Below, piece after piece: positions 1 through 8,264 of a stretch of 9,716 bases of DNA. Each line of letters starts with the position of its first letter. The stretch's first letter is position 1. The DNA is from an uncultured Corynebacterium sp. (GTDB taxonomy: Bacteria; Actinomycetota; Actinomycetes; Mycobacteriales; Mycobacteriaceae). The translations under genes were made by a program, and so were the position numbers. Below the pieces are notes generated by a model, which saw nothing but the letters and a program-made list of their open reading frames with translations, ran no database searches and was not told the DNA's origin. The DNA lies in NCBI RefSeq assembly GCF_937999985.1, contig NZ_CALLDG010000214.1, forward strand, positions 1 through 9,716, read 5' to 3'.

Positions 1-101
1 ACCAGGATTCCCAGAAGCTCGCGCTGGCTGCCGACTTTCTCGGCACCGATGATGCGCCCGATCATGTCCTGCCGGGCTGTGCGGGTCAGCGAAGAAGCCA
101 T
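1..101 (-). CDS. argR: Arginine repressor ArgR, N-terminal 33 codons (partial)
   Basis: This is the start of a gene cut by the left window edge. Translation from the ATG at 99-101 gives MASSLTRTARQDMIGRIIGA followed by EKVGSQRELLGIL. That matches the beginning of the ArgR winged helix-turn-helix DNA-binding domain, including the TRTARQ lead-in and the 'V-x-SQ-x-EL' segment found in Corynebacterium ArgR. In this family ArgR binds DNA as an arginine-responsive hexamer and represses the arg genes. The start lies inside argF, giving a 16-nt overlap (86-101) that suggests translational coupling. An AGAAGG sequence sits about 10 nt upstream. The other possible in-frame start, Met13, would lose the conserved TRTARQ segment. 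The effector-binding C-terminal domain lies outside the window. The position after argF agrees with actinobacterial arg operons. Confidence 0.93.
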   Translation of the reverse strand, partial: MASSLTRTARQDMIGRIIGAEKVGSQRELLGIL

Positions 102-1027
102 ACCAGCAGCGCCTTCTGTGCGTGCAGGCGGTTTTCCGCCTCGTCGAATACCACGGACTGCGGCCCGTCGATAACTTCCGGCGTCACCTCACTACCGCGG
201 TAGGCCGGCAGACAGTGCAGGAATATCGCATCGTCCTTGGCGGTGCCCATCAGCTTCTGGTCCACCTGGTAGGCCCGCAGCGCGCTGCGGTCTTCGGAGG
301 CATCCTGTCCCATGGACAGCCAGGTGTCGGTAATCACCACGTCCGCCCCCGTGGCGTCCACCTTGTCGGTGACGGTCACGGTCGCGCCGGTCAGCTCGGC
401 ACGCTTCTTAGCGCGCTCTACGAACTCCGCCTCCGGCTGGAAGCCCTCTGGCGCCGCGATGGTGATGTTCACTCCCGCCGTGGCGAAGCCCAGCATGTAG
501 CTGTTGGCCATGTTGTTCGCGCCGTCGCCGAAGTACACCGCGTTCAGACCCTTGAGCTCGCCCTTGTGCTCCTTGATGGTCACCAGGTCCGCGAGGATCT
601 GGCAGGGGTGGAAGTCGTCGGACAGGGAGTTGACGATCGGCACGCCCGCGGTCTCCGCCATCTGGTGGAGGTTGTCGTGCGCACCGGTGCGCCAGACAAT
701 CGCAGTGACGTACCGGGACAGGACCGCGCCGGTGTCCTGGAAGGTCTCCCCCTTCCCCATCTGCGAGCTTCCACTGTCTACGACGATGGCGTTACCGCCC
801 AGCTCGGTGATGCCGGCGTCAAAAGAAAAGCGCGTGCGCGTAGAGGTCTTGTCGAACAGCACGGCGACGGAGCGGCGCTCCAGCAGGTTGCGGTAGCCGT
901 TGCCGTAGCGGTTGTCCTTCAGCTCCTCGGCCAGCGCCAGCACTTCGGCCTGCTCTTCCGGGGTGAGGTCGTCGTCGGCCAGCATGTGGCGCAGCGGCCC
1001 CTTTGTCTGCAGGTGCAGGTTAGTCAT
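86..1027 (-). CDS. argF: Ornithine carbamoyltransferase (ArgF)
   Basis: ArgF is a cytosolic enzyme that makes citrulline from ornithine and carbamoyl phosphate, the sixth step of arginine synthesis. The protein has 313 residues, normal for the family. Visible motifs are the carbamoyl-phosphate loop STRTR (residues 62-66), HPCQ (140-143), the ornithine-binding loop DTWLSMG (234-240) and HCLP (271-274). SMG and HCLP mark it as an ornithine rather than an aspartate carbamoyltransferase. The chosen start is the ATG at 1025-1027, 25 nt after the argD stop, with GGAAG about 7 nt upstream. The frame stays open back to 1120, but that extension lies inside argD and gives a sequence unlike the family. 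The 3' end overlaps argR by 16 nt. No damage is visible. Confidence 0.98.
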   Translation of the reverse strand: MTNLHLQTKGPLRHMLADDDLTPEEQAEVLALAEELKDNRYGNGYRNLLERRSVAVLFDKTSTRTRFSFDAGITELGGNAIVVDSGSSQMGKGETFQDTGAVLSRYVTAIVWRTGAHDNLHQMAETAGVPIVNSLSDDFHPCQILADLVTIKEHKGELKGLNAVYFGDGANNMANSYMLGFATAGVNITIAAPEGFQPEAEFVERAKKRAELTGATVTVTDKVDATGADVVITDTWLSMGQDASEDRSALRAYQVDQKLMGTAKDDAIFLHCLPAYRGSEVTPEVIDGPQSVVFDEAENRLHAQKALLVWLLR

Positions 1028-1052
1028 GTGGTGTCTTCCGTTCTTTTTGTGG

Positions 1053-2263
1053 TTACTGGTTCTGCGCGCGGTTGTCGTCCAGCATCTGCCTAATCTTTGT
1101 GACGCCCCGCTGCACCTCATCCGCCGAAATATTCAGCGGCGGGACCAGGCGGATCACATCGGGCTGGGGCTTGTTGACGATCAGCCCGTAGTCCAGCGGA
1201 TCCAGGTCAAGGGGCGCATCCAGGACGATGCCAAGCATCAGCCCGCGGCCGCGGATGGTCTGCACACTGGGGTGGTCGGCCAGGCCGTCGCGGATAGCCT
1301 GCGACTGGGCGGCGACGTTGGCCAGCAGGTCCTCGGATTCGATCGTGTCGATGACGGCATTCGCCGCCGCGCAGACGACGGGATTGCCGCCGAAGGTGGT
1401 TCCGTGCATCCCCTTGGCCAGCAGCTGCGCCTTCGGCAGAGCGAGGGTGGCGCCGATCGGCAGGCCGCCGCCCAGTCCCTTGGCCATGGTGATGACGTCC
1501 GGCAGCACCCCGGCCTCGTGCTGGAAGCCGAACCACTGGCCGGTGCGGCCCATGCCGGCCTGAACCTCGTCGACGACCATGAGGATGTTGTGGGCATCGC
1601 ACAGCTCCCGCACGGCGGCGAGGAAGCCGTCCGGGGCGGGGATCACGCCGGTTTCGCCCTGGATGGACTCCAGGAAAATCGCGGCAGTGTCGTCGTCCGC
1701 CATCTCCCGCAGGGCTTCGATGTCGCCGTAGGGGTAGTACTCCACGCCGCCGGGTAGGGGCTTGAAGGGCTCCTGCTTGTCCGGCTGGCCGGTCAGGGCG
1801 AGGGCGCCCATGGTGCGGCCGTGGAAGCCACGCTCGGCGGCCAGGATCTTGGTCTTGCCGGTGGCGCGGGCGATCTTGAAGGCGGCCTCGTTGGCCTCGG
1901 CGCCAGAGTTGGAGAAGAACACACGGGCACCGGCCGCCGCCTCGGCGGCCTCCCCACTCTGCTCCCCCAGCAGGCCTTTCAGCCGCTCGGCGAGCTTGAT
2001 CACCTGCGGGTGGGCGAACAAGTTAGACGTATGGCTGAGTGTGGCGATCTGATTCGTCACGGCGTCCACAATGGCAGGGTGAGCGTGCCCCAGAGCGTTC
2101 ACGGCAATACCGGACAGCAGGTCGAGGTACTCATTGCCCGCCGCGTCGGTGACGATGGTGCCACGGCCAGAAACCAGCTCGCGCGGCGGGGTGCCGTAGG
2201 TTTCGAACAGCGCGGCGTTCCAGTGGCCCTGCCAGTCGTTGGTTGAGTTCTCTAGGTTCTGGG

Positions 2264-2267
<4 letters not shown>
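1053..2267 (-). CDS. argD: Acetylornithine aminotransferase (ArgD)
   Basis: ArgD is a PLP-dependent class III aminotransferase. It transfers an amino group from glutamate to N-acetylglutamate semialdehyde, giving N2-acetylornithine. The protein has 404 residues. Visible motifs are SNSGAEANE (119-127), GFHGRT (147-152), the PLP-ring segment DEVQAGMGRTG (233-243), the predicted PLP Schiff-base Lys263 in MAKGLGGG, GTTFGGNP (289-296) and the C-terminal RLVPPLNI (373-380). An Ala/Glu-rich loop at about 101-115 looks longer than in many homologues. Part of it is coded by a perfect 8-bp inverted repeat. The ATG at 2265-2267 overlaps the argB stop codon (ATGA), and a GGGAGG sequence lies about 8 nt upstream inside argB, so coupled translation is likely. 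In some bacteria ArgD also serves the succinyldiaminopimelate aminotransferase step. That cannot be judged here. Confidence 0.98.
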
Positions 2268-3217
<950 letters not shown>

Positions 3218-3309
3218 TGGTGTGTTTCCTGCTAGGTCCGTTGTGCGGGTGAGCTCTGGGTGAACTGGGCGAACTGTGTGAGCTGGATGAACTGGGTGAG
3301 CTGTATGAA
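3218..3309. other. argJ-argB intergenic gap
   Basis: This 92-nt spacer is the longest gap inside the arg cluster. More than half of it is an imperfect 9-bp tandem repeat, and the rest holds the argB ribosome-binding site (AGGA at about 3229-3232, minus strand). The transcribed strand sense is rich in C and poor in G, with no clear hairpin. I see no terminator, and no promoter that I can support. Confidence 0.7.
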
Positions 3310-3315
3310 CTAGGT
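3251..3315. repeat. Imperfect 9-bp tandem repeat spanning the argJ stop codon
   Basis: On the plus strand, six consecutive 9-bp units start at 3262, 3271, 3280, 3289, 3298 and 3307, each beginning GARCT: GAACTGGGC, GAACTGTGT, GAGCTGGAT, GAACTGGGT, GAGCTGTAT and GAACTAGGT. A degenerate unit (GAGCTCTGGGT, 11 bp) precedes them at 3251. The first three to six bases of each unit are nearly constant, and the last three vary. The final unit contains the argJ stop codon (TAG on the minus strand, 3310-3312). The 9-bp period keeps the reading frame, and read in the argB frame the array gives a His/Pro/Val tripeptide pattern. The period and conservation are directly visible. Function is unknown, and replication slippage is the simplest origin. 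Confidence 0.85.
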
Positions 3316-4527
3316 GGAGTATTCCGAGTTGATCTCCACGTAGGAGTACGACAGGTCGGTCGTCCACACCGTCGCACGCCCCTCGCCCACGCCGAGGTCC
3401 ACCTCAACGGCGATGTCGGCGCCCGAAAGATCCACCGTGCGGGCGCCGGGCGCGCCCGTGGAGTTAATGCACACCGGGTGACCGTTGAAGGACACACTGA
3501 TGGCCTCCGGGTTCATCTTCACCGGCGCCATGCCCACGGCAGCCAGCACGCGACCCCAGTTCGGGTCGGAGCCGAACATCGCGCACTTAAACAGGTTGTC
3601 GCGGCCGATGACGCGCGCTGCGGTCTGTGCGTCCGCGTCCGTTTCTGCGCCGCCGACGGTGATGGACACTCTCTTTGTGACGCCCTCAGCGTCCGCCTGT
3701 AGCTGCATCGCAATATCGAGGCACACCTGGTGGATCGCAGCGTTGAATTCCTCTGCGTCCGGGGTGATGCCGGAAGCGCCGGAGGCCATCAGCAGCACAG
3801 TGTCATTGGTAGAGGTCGCGCCGTCGATGTCGATGCAGTCGAAGGTTGTCGGAGTGGCGCCCGCCAGAGCCTCGTGGGCCATGTCGGCGCTGGGCAGGTG
3901 GGCGTCCGTAGTAATAAACACGAGCATCGTAGCCAGCGACGGGGCCATCATGCCGACACCCTTGCCCATGGCGCCGATGGACCAACCTTCGCCGTGGTAG
4001 ACGGCCTCCTTAGCGACGAGGTCGGTGGTCATGATGGCGCGGGCAGCATCGTTGCCGGCGGTGATGGACTGGTCGAGCTCGCCGGCGAGTTCGCCGACTC
4101 CGGCGAAGACCTTATCCATCGGCAGCACATCGCCGATCAGGCCGGTGGAGCACACGGCAACGTCGCCGGGCTGGCATCCCAGCAGCTCGGCGGTCTTCTC
4201 GGCGGTAGCGCGCGCATCCTTGTCGCCCTGGGCTCCGTTGCAGGCGTTGGCGTTGCCGGAATTGACGACGACGGCGCGGAAGGTGCCATCGTTATTCGCC
4301 TTGGTGTAGCGAACGGGAGCGGCGGTGACCTGATTGCAGGTGAACATGGCGGCGGCGATGGCATCGGGCCCGTCGTTGCGGATCAGAGCCATATCCGACT
4401 TGCCGGAGGGTTTGATCCCCGCCGTCACGGCTGCGGCGCTAAAGCCCTTGGGAACGGTCACGCCGAGGTCCGCGGAGGAACCTTGGGCAGTGCTGGTATC
4501 CGGATTGTTCTTCTCTGCGTTAGTCAT
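3310..4527 (-). CDS. argJ: Ornithine acetyltransferase (ArgJ)
   Basis: ArgJ moves the acetyl group from N2-acetylornithine to glutamate, which releases ornithine and recycles N-acetylglutamate. Some ArgJ enzymes also use acetyl-CoA to make N-acetylglutamate. The 405-residue precursor is expected to cut itself before the nucleophile Thr200 (motif ATMLV, in the stretch KGVGMMAPSLATML), giving alpha and beta chains. Other visible motifs are NSGNANACNG (89-98), the oxyanion segment STGLIG (127-132), DIDGATSTNDT (233-243), FGSDPNWGR (318-326) and the C-terminal YVEINSEYST. The sequence strongly resembles Corynebacterium ArgJ; the C. glutamicum enzyme has been reported as monofunctional. The N-terminal 20 residues are Asn/Ser/Thr-rich and look unconserved. 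The ATG lies 9 nt after the argC stop without a clear Shine-Dalgarno sequence, which suggests coupling to argC translation. Confidence 0.97.
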   Translation of the reverse strand: MTNAEKNNPDTSTAQGSSADLGVTVPKGFSAAAVTAGIKPSGKSDMALIRNDGPDAIAAAMFTCNQVTAAPVRYTKANNDGTFRAVVVNSGNANACNGAQGDKDARATAEKTAELLGCQPGDVAVCSTGLIGDVLPMDKVFAGVGELAGELDQSITAGNDAARAIMTTDLVAKEAVYHGEGWSIGAMGKGVGMMAPSLATMLVFITTDAHLPSADMAHEALAGATPTTFDCIDIDGATSTNDTVLLMASGASGITPDAEEFNAAIHQVCLDIAMQLQADAEGVTKRVSITVGGAETDADAQTAARVIGRDNLFKCAMFGSDPNWGRVLAAVGMAPVKMNPEAISVSFNGHPVCINSTGAPGARTVDLSGADIAVEVDLGVGEGRATVWTTDLSYSYVEINSEYST

Positions 4528-4536
4528 AGCTTTGAA

Positions 4537-5562
4537 TCAGAGCCCCGTCTGCGGGAGACCCGCGGTTTCTTCCCAACCGAACATCAGGTTGAGGCATTGG
4601 ATGGCGGCACCTGCGGTGCCCTTGGTGAGGTTATCGATGGCACTGGTGGCGATGACCATGCCGTCGGAGACCTCCACTTGGATGTGCACCATGTTGGAGC
4701 CGACGACGCTCTTCACCTCCGGCTGCTGGCCCTCCGGCAGCAGGTGCAGGAAGGGCTCGCTGGCACAGAACTTCTCGTAGGCGCGGCGGATATCGCTCGC
4801 CTGACCACGCGCGGGAGCGGTGACGGTGGTGAGGATGCCGCGGGTCAGCGGGGCCAGCACCGGGGTGAAGGTCACGTGGACGTCGTCCGAGGAATAGCCA
4901 GGGGCGAGCAGCTCCTCAACGCTCTGCTTGATCTCCGGAGCGTGGCGGTGGGTGCCCACGCCGTAGGCGCGCAGGTTACCCATCGTCTCTGAGCCCAGCA
5001 GGTTCACGGCGGCCTTCTTGCCAGCGCCGGTGGTGCCGGTGACGGAAACTACGCTGATCTGCGGGGCCATAAGGCCGCTGGCGATAGCGGGCATGAGAGC
5101 CATCGTGGCGCCGGTCGGGAAGCAACCGGGGGCGGCGACGTAGTTGGTGGCCGCGATCTCCTCCCGGCGCCCCGGCATCTCCGGGATGCCATAGGTGCGG
5201 GTGCCGGCGTGCGGGGTGCCGTAGAAGCGGGCCCAGTGGTTGGCATTCTTCAGGCGGTAGTCCGCGCCGCAGTCCACGACCTTCATGGATTCCGGCAGAT
5301 CCAGGGCGGCGGACACCCCGTGCGGGAGGGCCAGGATTGCAGCGTCGTGCCCGCGGAGAACATCCTCCGTCGTCTCTTCGAGAACGCGATCCGCCAGGGC
5401 GGGCAGCCCGGGGTTGAGTTCGCCGAATCGCGTGCCCGCGTTGGAACCGCCGGTCAGCGAACCGATTTCGAAGTCCACGCCGTAGCCGGGGTGATTCAAT
5501 AGGAGGCGAAGAGCCTCGCCACCCGCGTACCCGCTAGCGCCTGCTACTGCAATTTTCAACAT
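4537..5562 (-). CDS. argC: N-acetyl-gamma-glutamyl-phosphate reductase (ArgC)
   Basis: ArgC reduces N-acetylglutamyl phosphate to N-acetylglutamate semialdehyde with NADPH, the third step. The protein has 341 residues, typical of the longer ArgC type. The N-terminal Rossmann loop GASGYAGGE is at 8-16, the catalytic Cys147 lies in APGCFPT (144-150), the conserved GTHRHAPEI with its His pair is at 203-211, and KGTAGAAIQ (314-322) is near the C terminus. The start is the ATG at 5560-5562, giving the expected MLKIAVAG N terminus; the ribosome-binding site is weak (AGGG about 12 nt upstream). It is the first arg gene after pheT, and the upstream gap carries candidate ArgR sites, so it probably heads the arg transcription unit. 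Confidence 0.98.
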   Translation of the reverse strand: MLKIAVAGASGYAGGEALRLLLNHPGYGVDFEIGSLTGGSNAGTRFGELNPGLPALADRVLEETTEDVLRGHDAAILALPHGVSAALDLPESMKVVDCGADYRLKNANHWARFYGTPHAGTRTYGIPEMPGRREEIAATNYVAAPGCFPTGATMALMPAIASGLMAPQISVVSVTGTTGAGKKAAVNLLGSETMGNLRAYGVGTHRHAPEIKQSVEELLAPGYSSDDVHVTFTPVLAPLTRGILTTVTAPARGQASDIRRAYEKFCASEPFLHLLPEGQQPEVKSVVGSNMVHIQVEVSDGMVIATSAIDNLTKGTAGAAIQCLNLMFGWEETAGLPQTGL

Positions 5563-5577
5563 AGGACGATTCTGCCC

Positions 5578-5624
5578 TATTTAAACCCGAAGTGCAAATT
5601 ATTCAGATTCGTGGGAATTATGCA
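5578..5624 (-). promoter_or_regulatory. Candidate argC promoter with ArgR-operator-like sequences
   Basis: The 63-nt pheT-argC gap is clearly more AT-rich than its surroundings. Read on the minus strand it contains TGCATAATT (5616-5624) and, 10 nt further on, TGAATAATTTGCA (5593-5605). The second is an imperfect palindrome with TGAAT and TTGCA halves. Both resemble ARG-box half sites: TGAAT/ATTCA in E. coli and Bacillus operators, TGCATAA in mycobacterial ones. A TTTAAATA stretch (5578-5585) could serve as a -10 element, with a poor -35 (CTGAAT, overlapping the second site). The layout would suit repression by the argR product encoded at the end of the same cluster. The match is imperfect and was judged by eye, so binding is inference. 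Confidence 0.45.
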
Positions 5625-5625
5625 G

Positions 5626-8184
5626 TTAGGCGCGAAGCTGCGCGCCCACCTTCTCGGTGGCGGACTGCAGGGCGGCCTCGCGGGACTTGCTGGCCTCTTC
5701 CTCCGTTAGGGTGCGGTCGGGCGCACGGAAGCGCAGGCTGAAGGTCAGCGAGCGCTTGCCCTCACCCAGGGACTCGGAGTGGTAGACGTCGAACAGTCGG
5801 ATCTCCTCCAACAGCTCGCCAGCGCCAGCACGCAAGGCATCCTCAACATCCTGGGCCGGGGTGGCCTCGTCAACGACAACCGCGATGTCCTGCAGCACCG
5901 CCGGGAAGGCAGACAGTACCGGGCGCGGGAAGGTCTCCTCCAACGGCAGCTCATCCAGGTTCATCTCCATGGCCACGGTGCGCGGCGGCAGCTCCGCGCG
6001 CTCGCAGACCTGCGGGTGCAGCTCGCCAGCGTGGCCAACGACCTTGTCGCCCACCAGGATCTCAGCGCAGCGGCCCGGGTGCCACGGCAGGTATTCCGCG
6101 TTGCGCACGGTGATCTCCACGCCGGCGGCACGGGCTACCACACGGGCGGATTCGATGGCGTCGGCCGCAGTGAAGGCCTCCGGCTCGCCCCAGGTGCCCT
6201 GCAGCTGGCGGTTACCCGTAGCCACAACGGCTACGTGGAGCGGCTGGGCGGGCAGGGAATCCAGCAGCTCCTGCAGCTCTTCTGCCCCCGGGCGCTGCTT
6301 TACAGAAGGCATCGGCGAAAACGGCTTAGCCGACTTCGGCACCGAGACCTGCTCCACACCGTAGAGGGCTACGTCGCGCTGGCCACGGGTGACGTTGCGG
6401 CGCAGGGATTCAATCATGGACGGCAGCAGAGTGGTGCCGATGCAGGCGTAGTCGCTCTCCAGCGGGTTCTGCACCTTCACCGTCAGGCGGCGTGGGTCAT
6501 CCGCAGGCAGGTCCCACACGTCGAACACGTCGTTGGCAATAAACGGTGTCGGCAGGATCTCTGCGTAACCCGCCCAGGCCAGAGCCTGGCCCACGTTGCG
6601 GCGCATCCGCTGGCGCGGGGTGTAGCCGCGGCCGGCCGGGGCGGTCGGGACGATAGAGGGGATGTCCTCCAGCCCCTCCAGGCGCAGAACCTCCTCCACC
6701 AGGTCGGCTGCCATCGTCAGGTCCGGGCGCCAAGTCGGCGGGGTGACCTCGATCTCGCGAGCACCGTTGTCGTCGCGAGAGCCGGTCTCGCGCACCTCGC
6801 AACCGACCTCCCGCAGGCGGGAAATGGTGGTGCCATCCGGGTAAATCTTGCCCGCGGTCTTGCCCGGCAGGGAGGTGTGAATGGTGATCATCGGCATCTC
6901 CGGAACCGCACCGACCAGGGTGCGTCCCTCCTCCACCTCGCCGCCAGCGATGTTCACCAGCAGCGCGACGGCAAAGTCCAGCGCGTCCTCGATGATGGCG
7001 GCGTCCGTGCCGCGCTCGAAACGGCGGGAGGCCTCGGAGGAAAGCTTGTGGCGGCGGCACGTGCGGGCCACAGTGATCTGGTCCCAGTGCGCGGCCTCGA
7101 ACAGCACGTTGGTGGTCGTCTCGGAGATCTCGGAGGTCGAGCCACCCATCACGCCAGCCAGCGACTGGATGTCGGACTCGTCGGAGATCACCACGTCCTC
7201 AGGATCAAGGGTGCGCTCCACGTCATCCAGCGTGGTCAGCTTCTCCCCCTTCTGTGCCAGGCGAACGTGCAGCTCTCCGGTGACCTTGTCCGCGTCGAAG
7301 GCGTGCATGGGCTGACCCAGCAGGAACATCACGTAGTTCGTCACGTCCGTCGCCGGGTTCACGGGGCGCTGGCCGCACAGCATCAGCTCGCGCTGCAGCC
7401 ACAGCGGGGATTCCGCCTGTGGGTCGATGCCAGTGACCTTGCGCATGCCGAACTTGGAGCACTTCGTGTCCTCGTCGACCTTCAGCGCCTGCACCTCGCC
7501 GTCGGTGCCGGGCAGGCCGGCGAAAAGGTCGTTGCGCATCGCTGCTGCTGCCGGATCCTGCGCCGGGTCGCGGAACTGCAGGTCGAAGCTGGACGCCAAT
7601 TCGCGGGCAAGTCCCCTGGCCGACAGTGCGTAGCCGCGATCCGGGGTGATGTTCACGTCGAAGATGGTGTCCTGCAACCCCAGCAGCCCACGCGCATCGT
7701 CACCTACCTTGAGGTTGGCGCTGGCCAAATCGGCGTCAGAAATAGTCATGATCCCCGGGTTCTGCTGGTTGGCCAGGCCCACCTCCATCGCAGAACAGAT
7801 CATGCCCTCGGAGATCTTGCCGTAAGTCTTACGCGCTGAGATCTCGAACGGGCCGGGCAGTACCGTGCCGGGCAGGGCGATGACGACGTTGTCGCCCTCG
7901 GCGAAGTTCCGCGCGCCACAGATGATGTGCTGCAGCTCGCCGGTGCCGTTGGCCTGGCCGACGTTGACGTCACAGTAACGGATCGGCTTCTTGAACTCGG
8001 TGAGCTCCTCGATCTTTTCGACGCGACCGATCACCAGCGGGCCGGTGGTTTCGGGGATCGCCTCGTACCCCTCGGTCTCGAAGCCAACGCGGACGAAGCC
8101 GGCGTCGAACTCCTCGGCGCTCACGCTCCACTGCGGGTTGGAGGTCTGCAGGATTCGGGTCAGCCACGACTGGGAAATAAGCAT
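5626..8184 (-). CDS. pheT: Phenylalanyl-tRNA synthetase beta subunit (PheT)
   Basis: PheT is the large subunit of the cytosolic alpha2beta2 phenylalanyl-tRNA synthetase. It supports tRNA binding and edits mischarged Tyr-tRNA(Phe). The 852 residues show the bacterial domain order: an EMAP-II-like tRNA-binding domain at about 44-165, the B3/B4 editing domain at about 215-410 (NPATDVTNYV...GQPMHAFD at 276-297, SLAGVMGG at 341-348, SSEASRRFERG at 382-392), B5 at about 425-505 (TPPTWRPDL, 481-489), a catalytic-like core, and the anticodon-binding FDX-ACB domain at about 757-851. The start is the ATG at 8182-8184, giving MLISQSWL, typical of the family. AAGGA lies about 13 nt upstream, a slightly long spacing. 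The frame is open back into pheS, but I see no credible earlier start. The stop lies 63 nt before argC. Confidence 0.98.
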   Translation of the reverse strand: MLISQSWLTRILQTSNPQWSVSAEEFDAGFVRVGFETEGYEAIPETTGPLVIGRVEKIEELTEFKKPIRYCDVNVGQANGTGELQHIICGARNFAEGDNVVIALPGTVLPGPFEISARKTYGKISEGMICSAMEVGLANQQNPGIMTISDADLASANLKVGDDARGLLGLQDTIFDVNITPDRGYALSARGLARELASSFDLQFRDPAQDPAAAAMRNDLFAGLPGTDGEVQALKVDEDTKCSKFGMRKVTGIDPQAESPLWLQRELMLCGQRPVNPATDVTNYVMFLLGQPMHAFDADKVTGELHVRLAQKGEKLTTLDDVERTLDPEDVVISDESDIQSLAGVMGGSTSEISETTTNVLFEAAHWDQITVARTCRRHKLSSEASRRFERGTDAAIIEDALDFAVALLVNIAGGEVEEGRTLVGAVPEMPMITIHTSLPGKTAGKIYPDGTTISRLREVGCEVRETGSRDDNGAREIEVTPPTWRPDLTMAADLVEEVLRLEGLEDIPSIVPTAPAGRGYTPRQRMRRNVGQALAWAGYAEILPTPFIANDVFDVWDLPADDPRRLTVKVQNPLESDYACIGTTLLPSMIESLRRNVTRGQRDVALYGVEQVSVPKSAKPFSPMPSVKQRPGAEELQELLDSLPAQPLHVAVVATGNRQLQGTWGEPEAFTAADAIESARVVARAAGVEITVRNAEYLPWHPGRCAEILVGDKVVGHAGELHPQVCERAELPPRTVAMEMNLDELPLEETFPRPVLSAFPAVLQDIAVVVDEATPAQDVEDALRAGAGELLEEIRLFDVYHSESLGEGKRSLTFSLRFRAPDRTLTEEEASKSREAALQSATEKVGAQLRA

Positions 8185-8194
8185 GATTTTCGAA

Positions 8195-8256
8195 AGATCC
8201 TTGATTGGGGCTTTAGATGGGGTGCTCTGGGATGCTCTGTTGCTCTGGGGTTTTTT
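8195..8256. repeat. Short TGCTCTG repeats in the pheS-pheT gap
   Basis: The 80-nt gap between the pheS stop and the pheT start holds three copies of TGCTCTG on the plus strand (8223-8229, 8233-8239 and 8241-8247), flanked by G runs and followed by a T6 run (8251-8256). In the transcribed sense this becomes A6 followed by a C-rich, G-poor stretch with three AGAGCA units, leading to the pheT ribosome-binding site. The octamer GCTCTGGG occurs here twice (8224-8231, 8242-8249) and once beside the argJ-argB repeat (3253-3260). No hairpin forms from these units. Function is unknown. Confidence 0.6.
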
Positions 8257-8264
8257 AAGTTTCT

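Noticed and set aside
1028..1120. N-terminal extension of argF into argD
   Set aside because: The 31 extra residues are out-of-frame argD sequence, and the ATG at 1027 has a well-spaced GGAAG.
3251..3315. CRISPR-like or phage-attachment origin for the 9-bp repeat
   Set aside because: The units are contiguous, too short and without spacers, and there is no cas, integrase or tRNA gene nearby.
3218..3367. N-terminal extension of argB back to 3367
   Set aside because: The extra 50 residues come from the 9-bp repeat and out-of-frame argJ. ArgB homologues start near the ATG at 3217, which has its own AGGA site.
5779..7839. 686-codon open frame on the plus strand opposite pheT
   Set aside because: The translation is Arg/Gly/Val/His-rich without recognisable domains, and it lies wholly antisense to an intact pheT. 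It is a codon-bias shadow of a high-GC gene.
8242..8256. GGGG followed by six T on the plus strand, resembling the tail of a terminator
   Set aside because: No complementary C-rich arm exists upstream on the plus strand, and no plus-strand gene ends here. In the pheST transcript it reads as A6 followed by CCCC.
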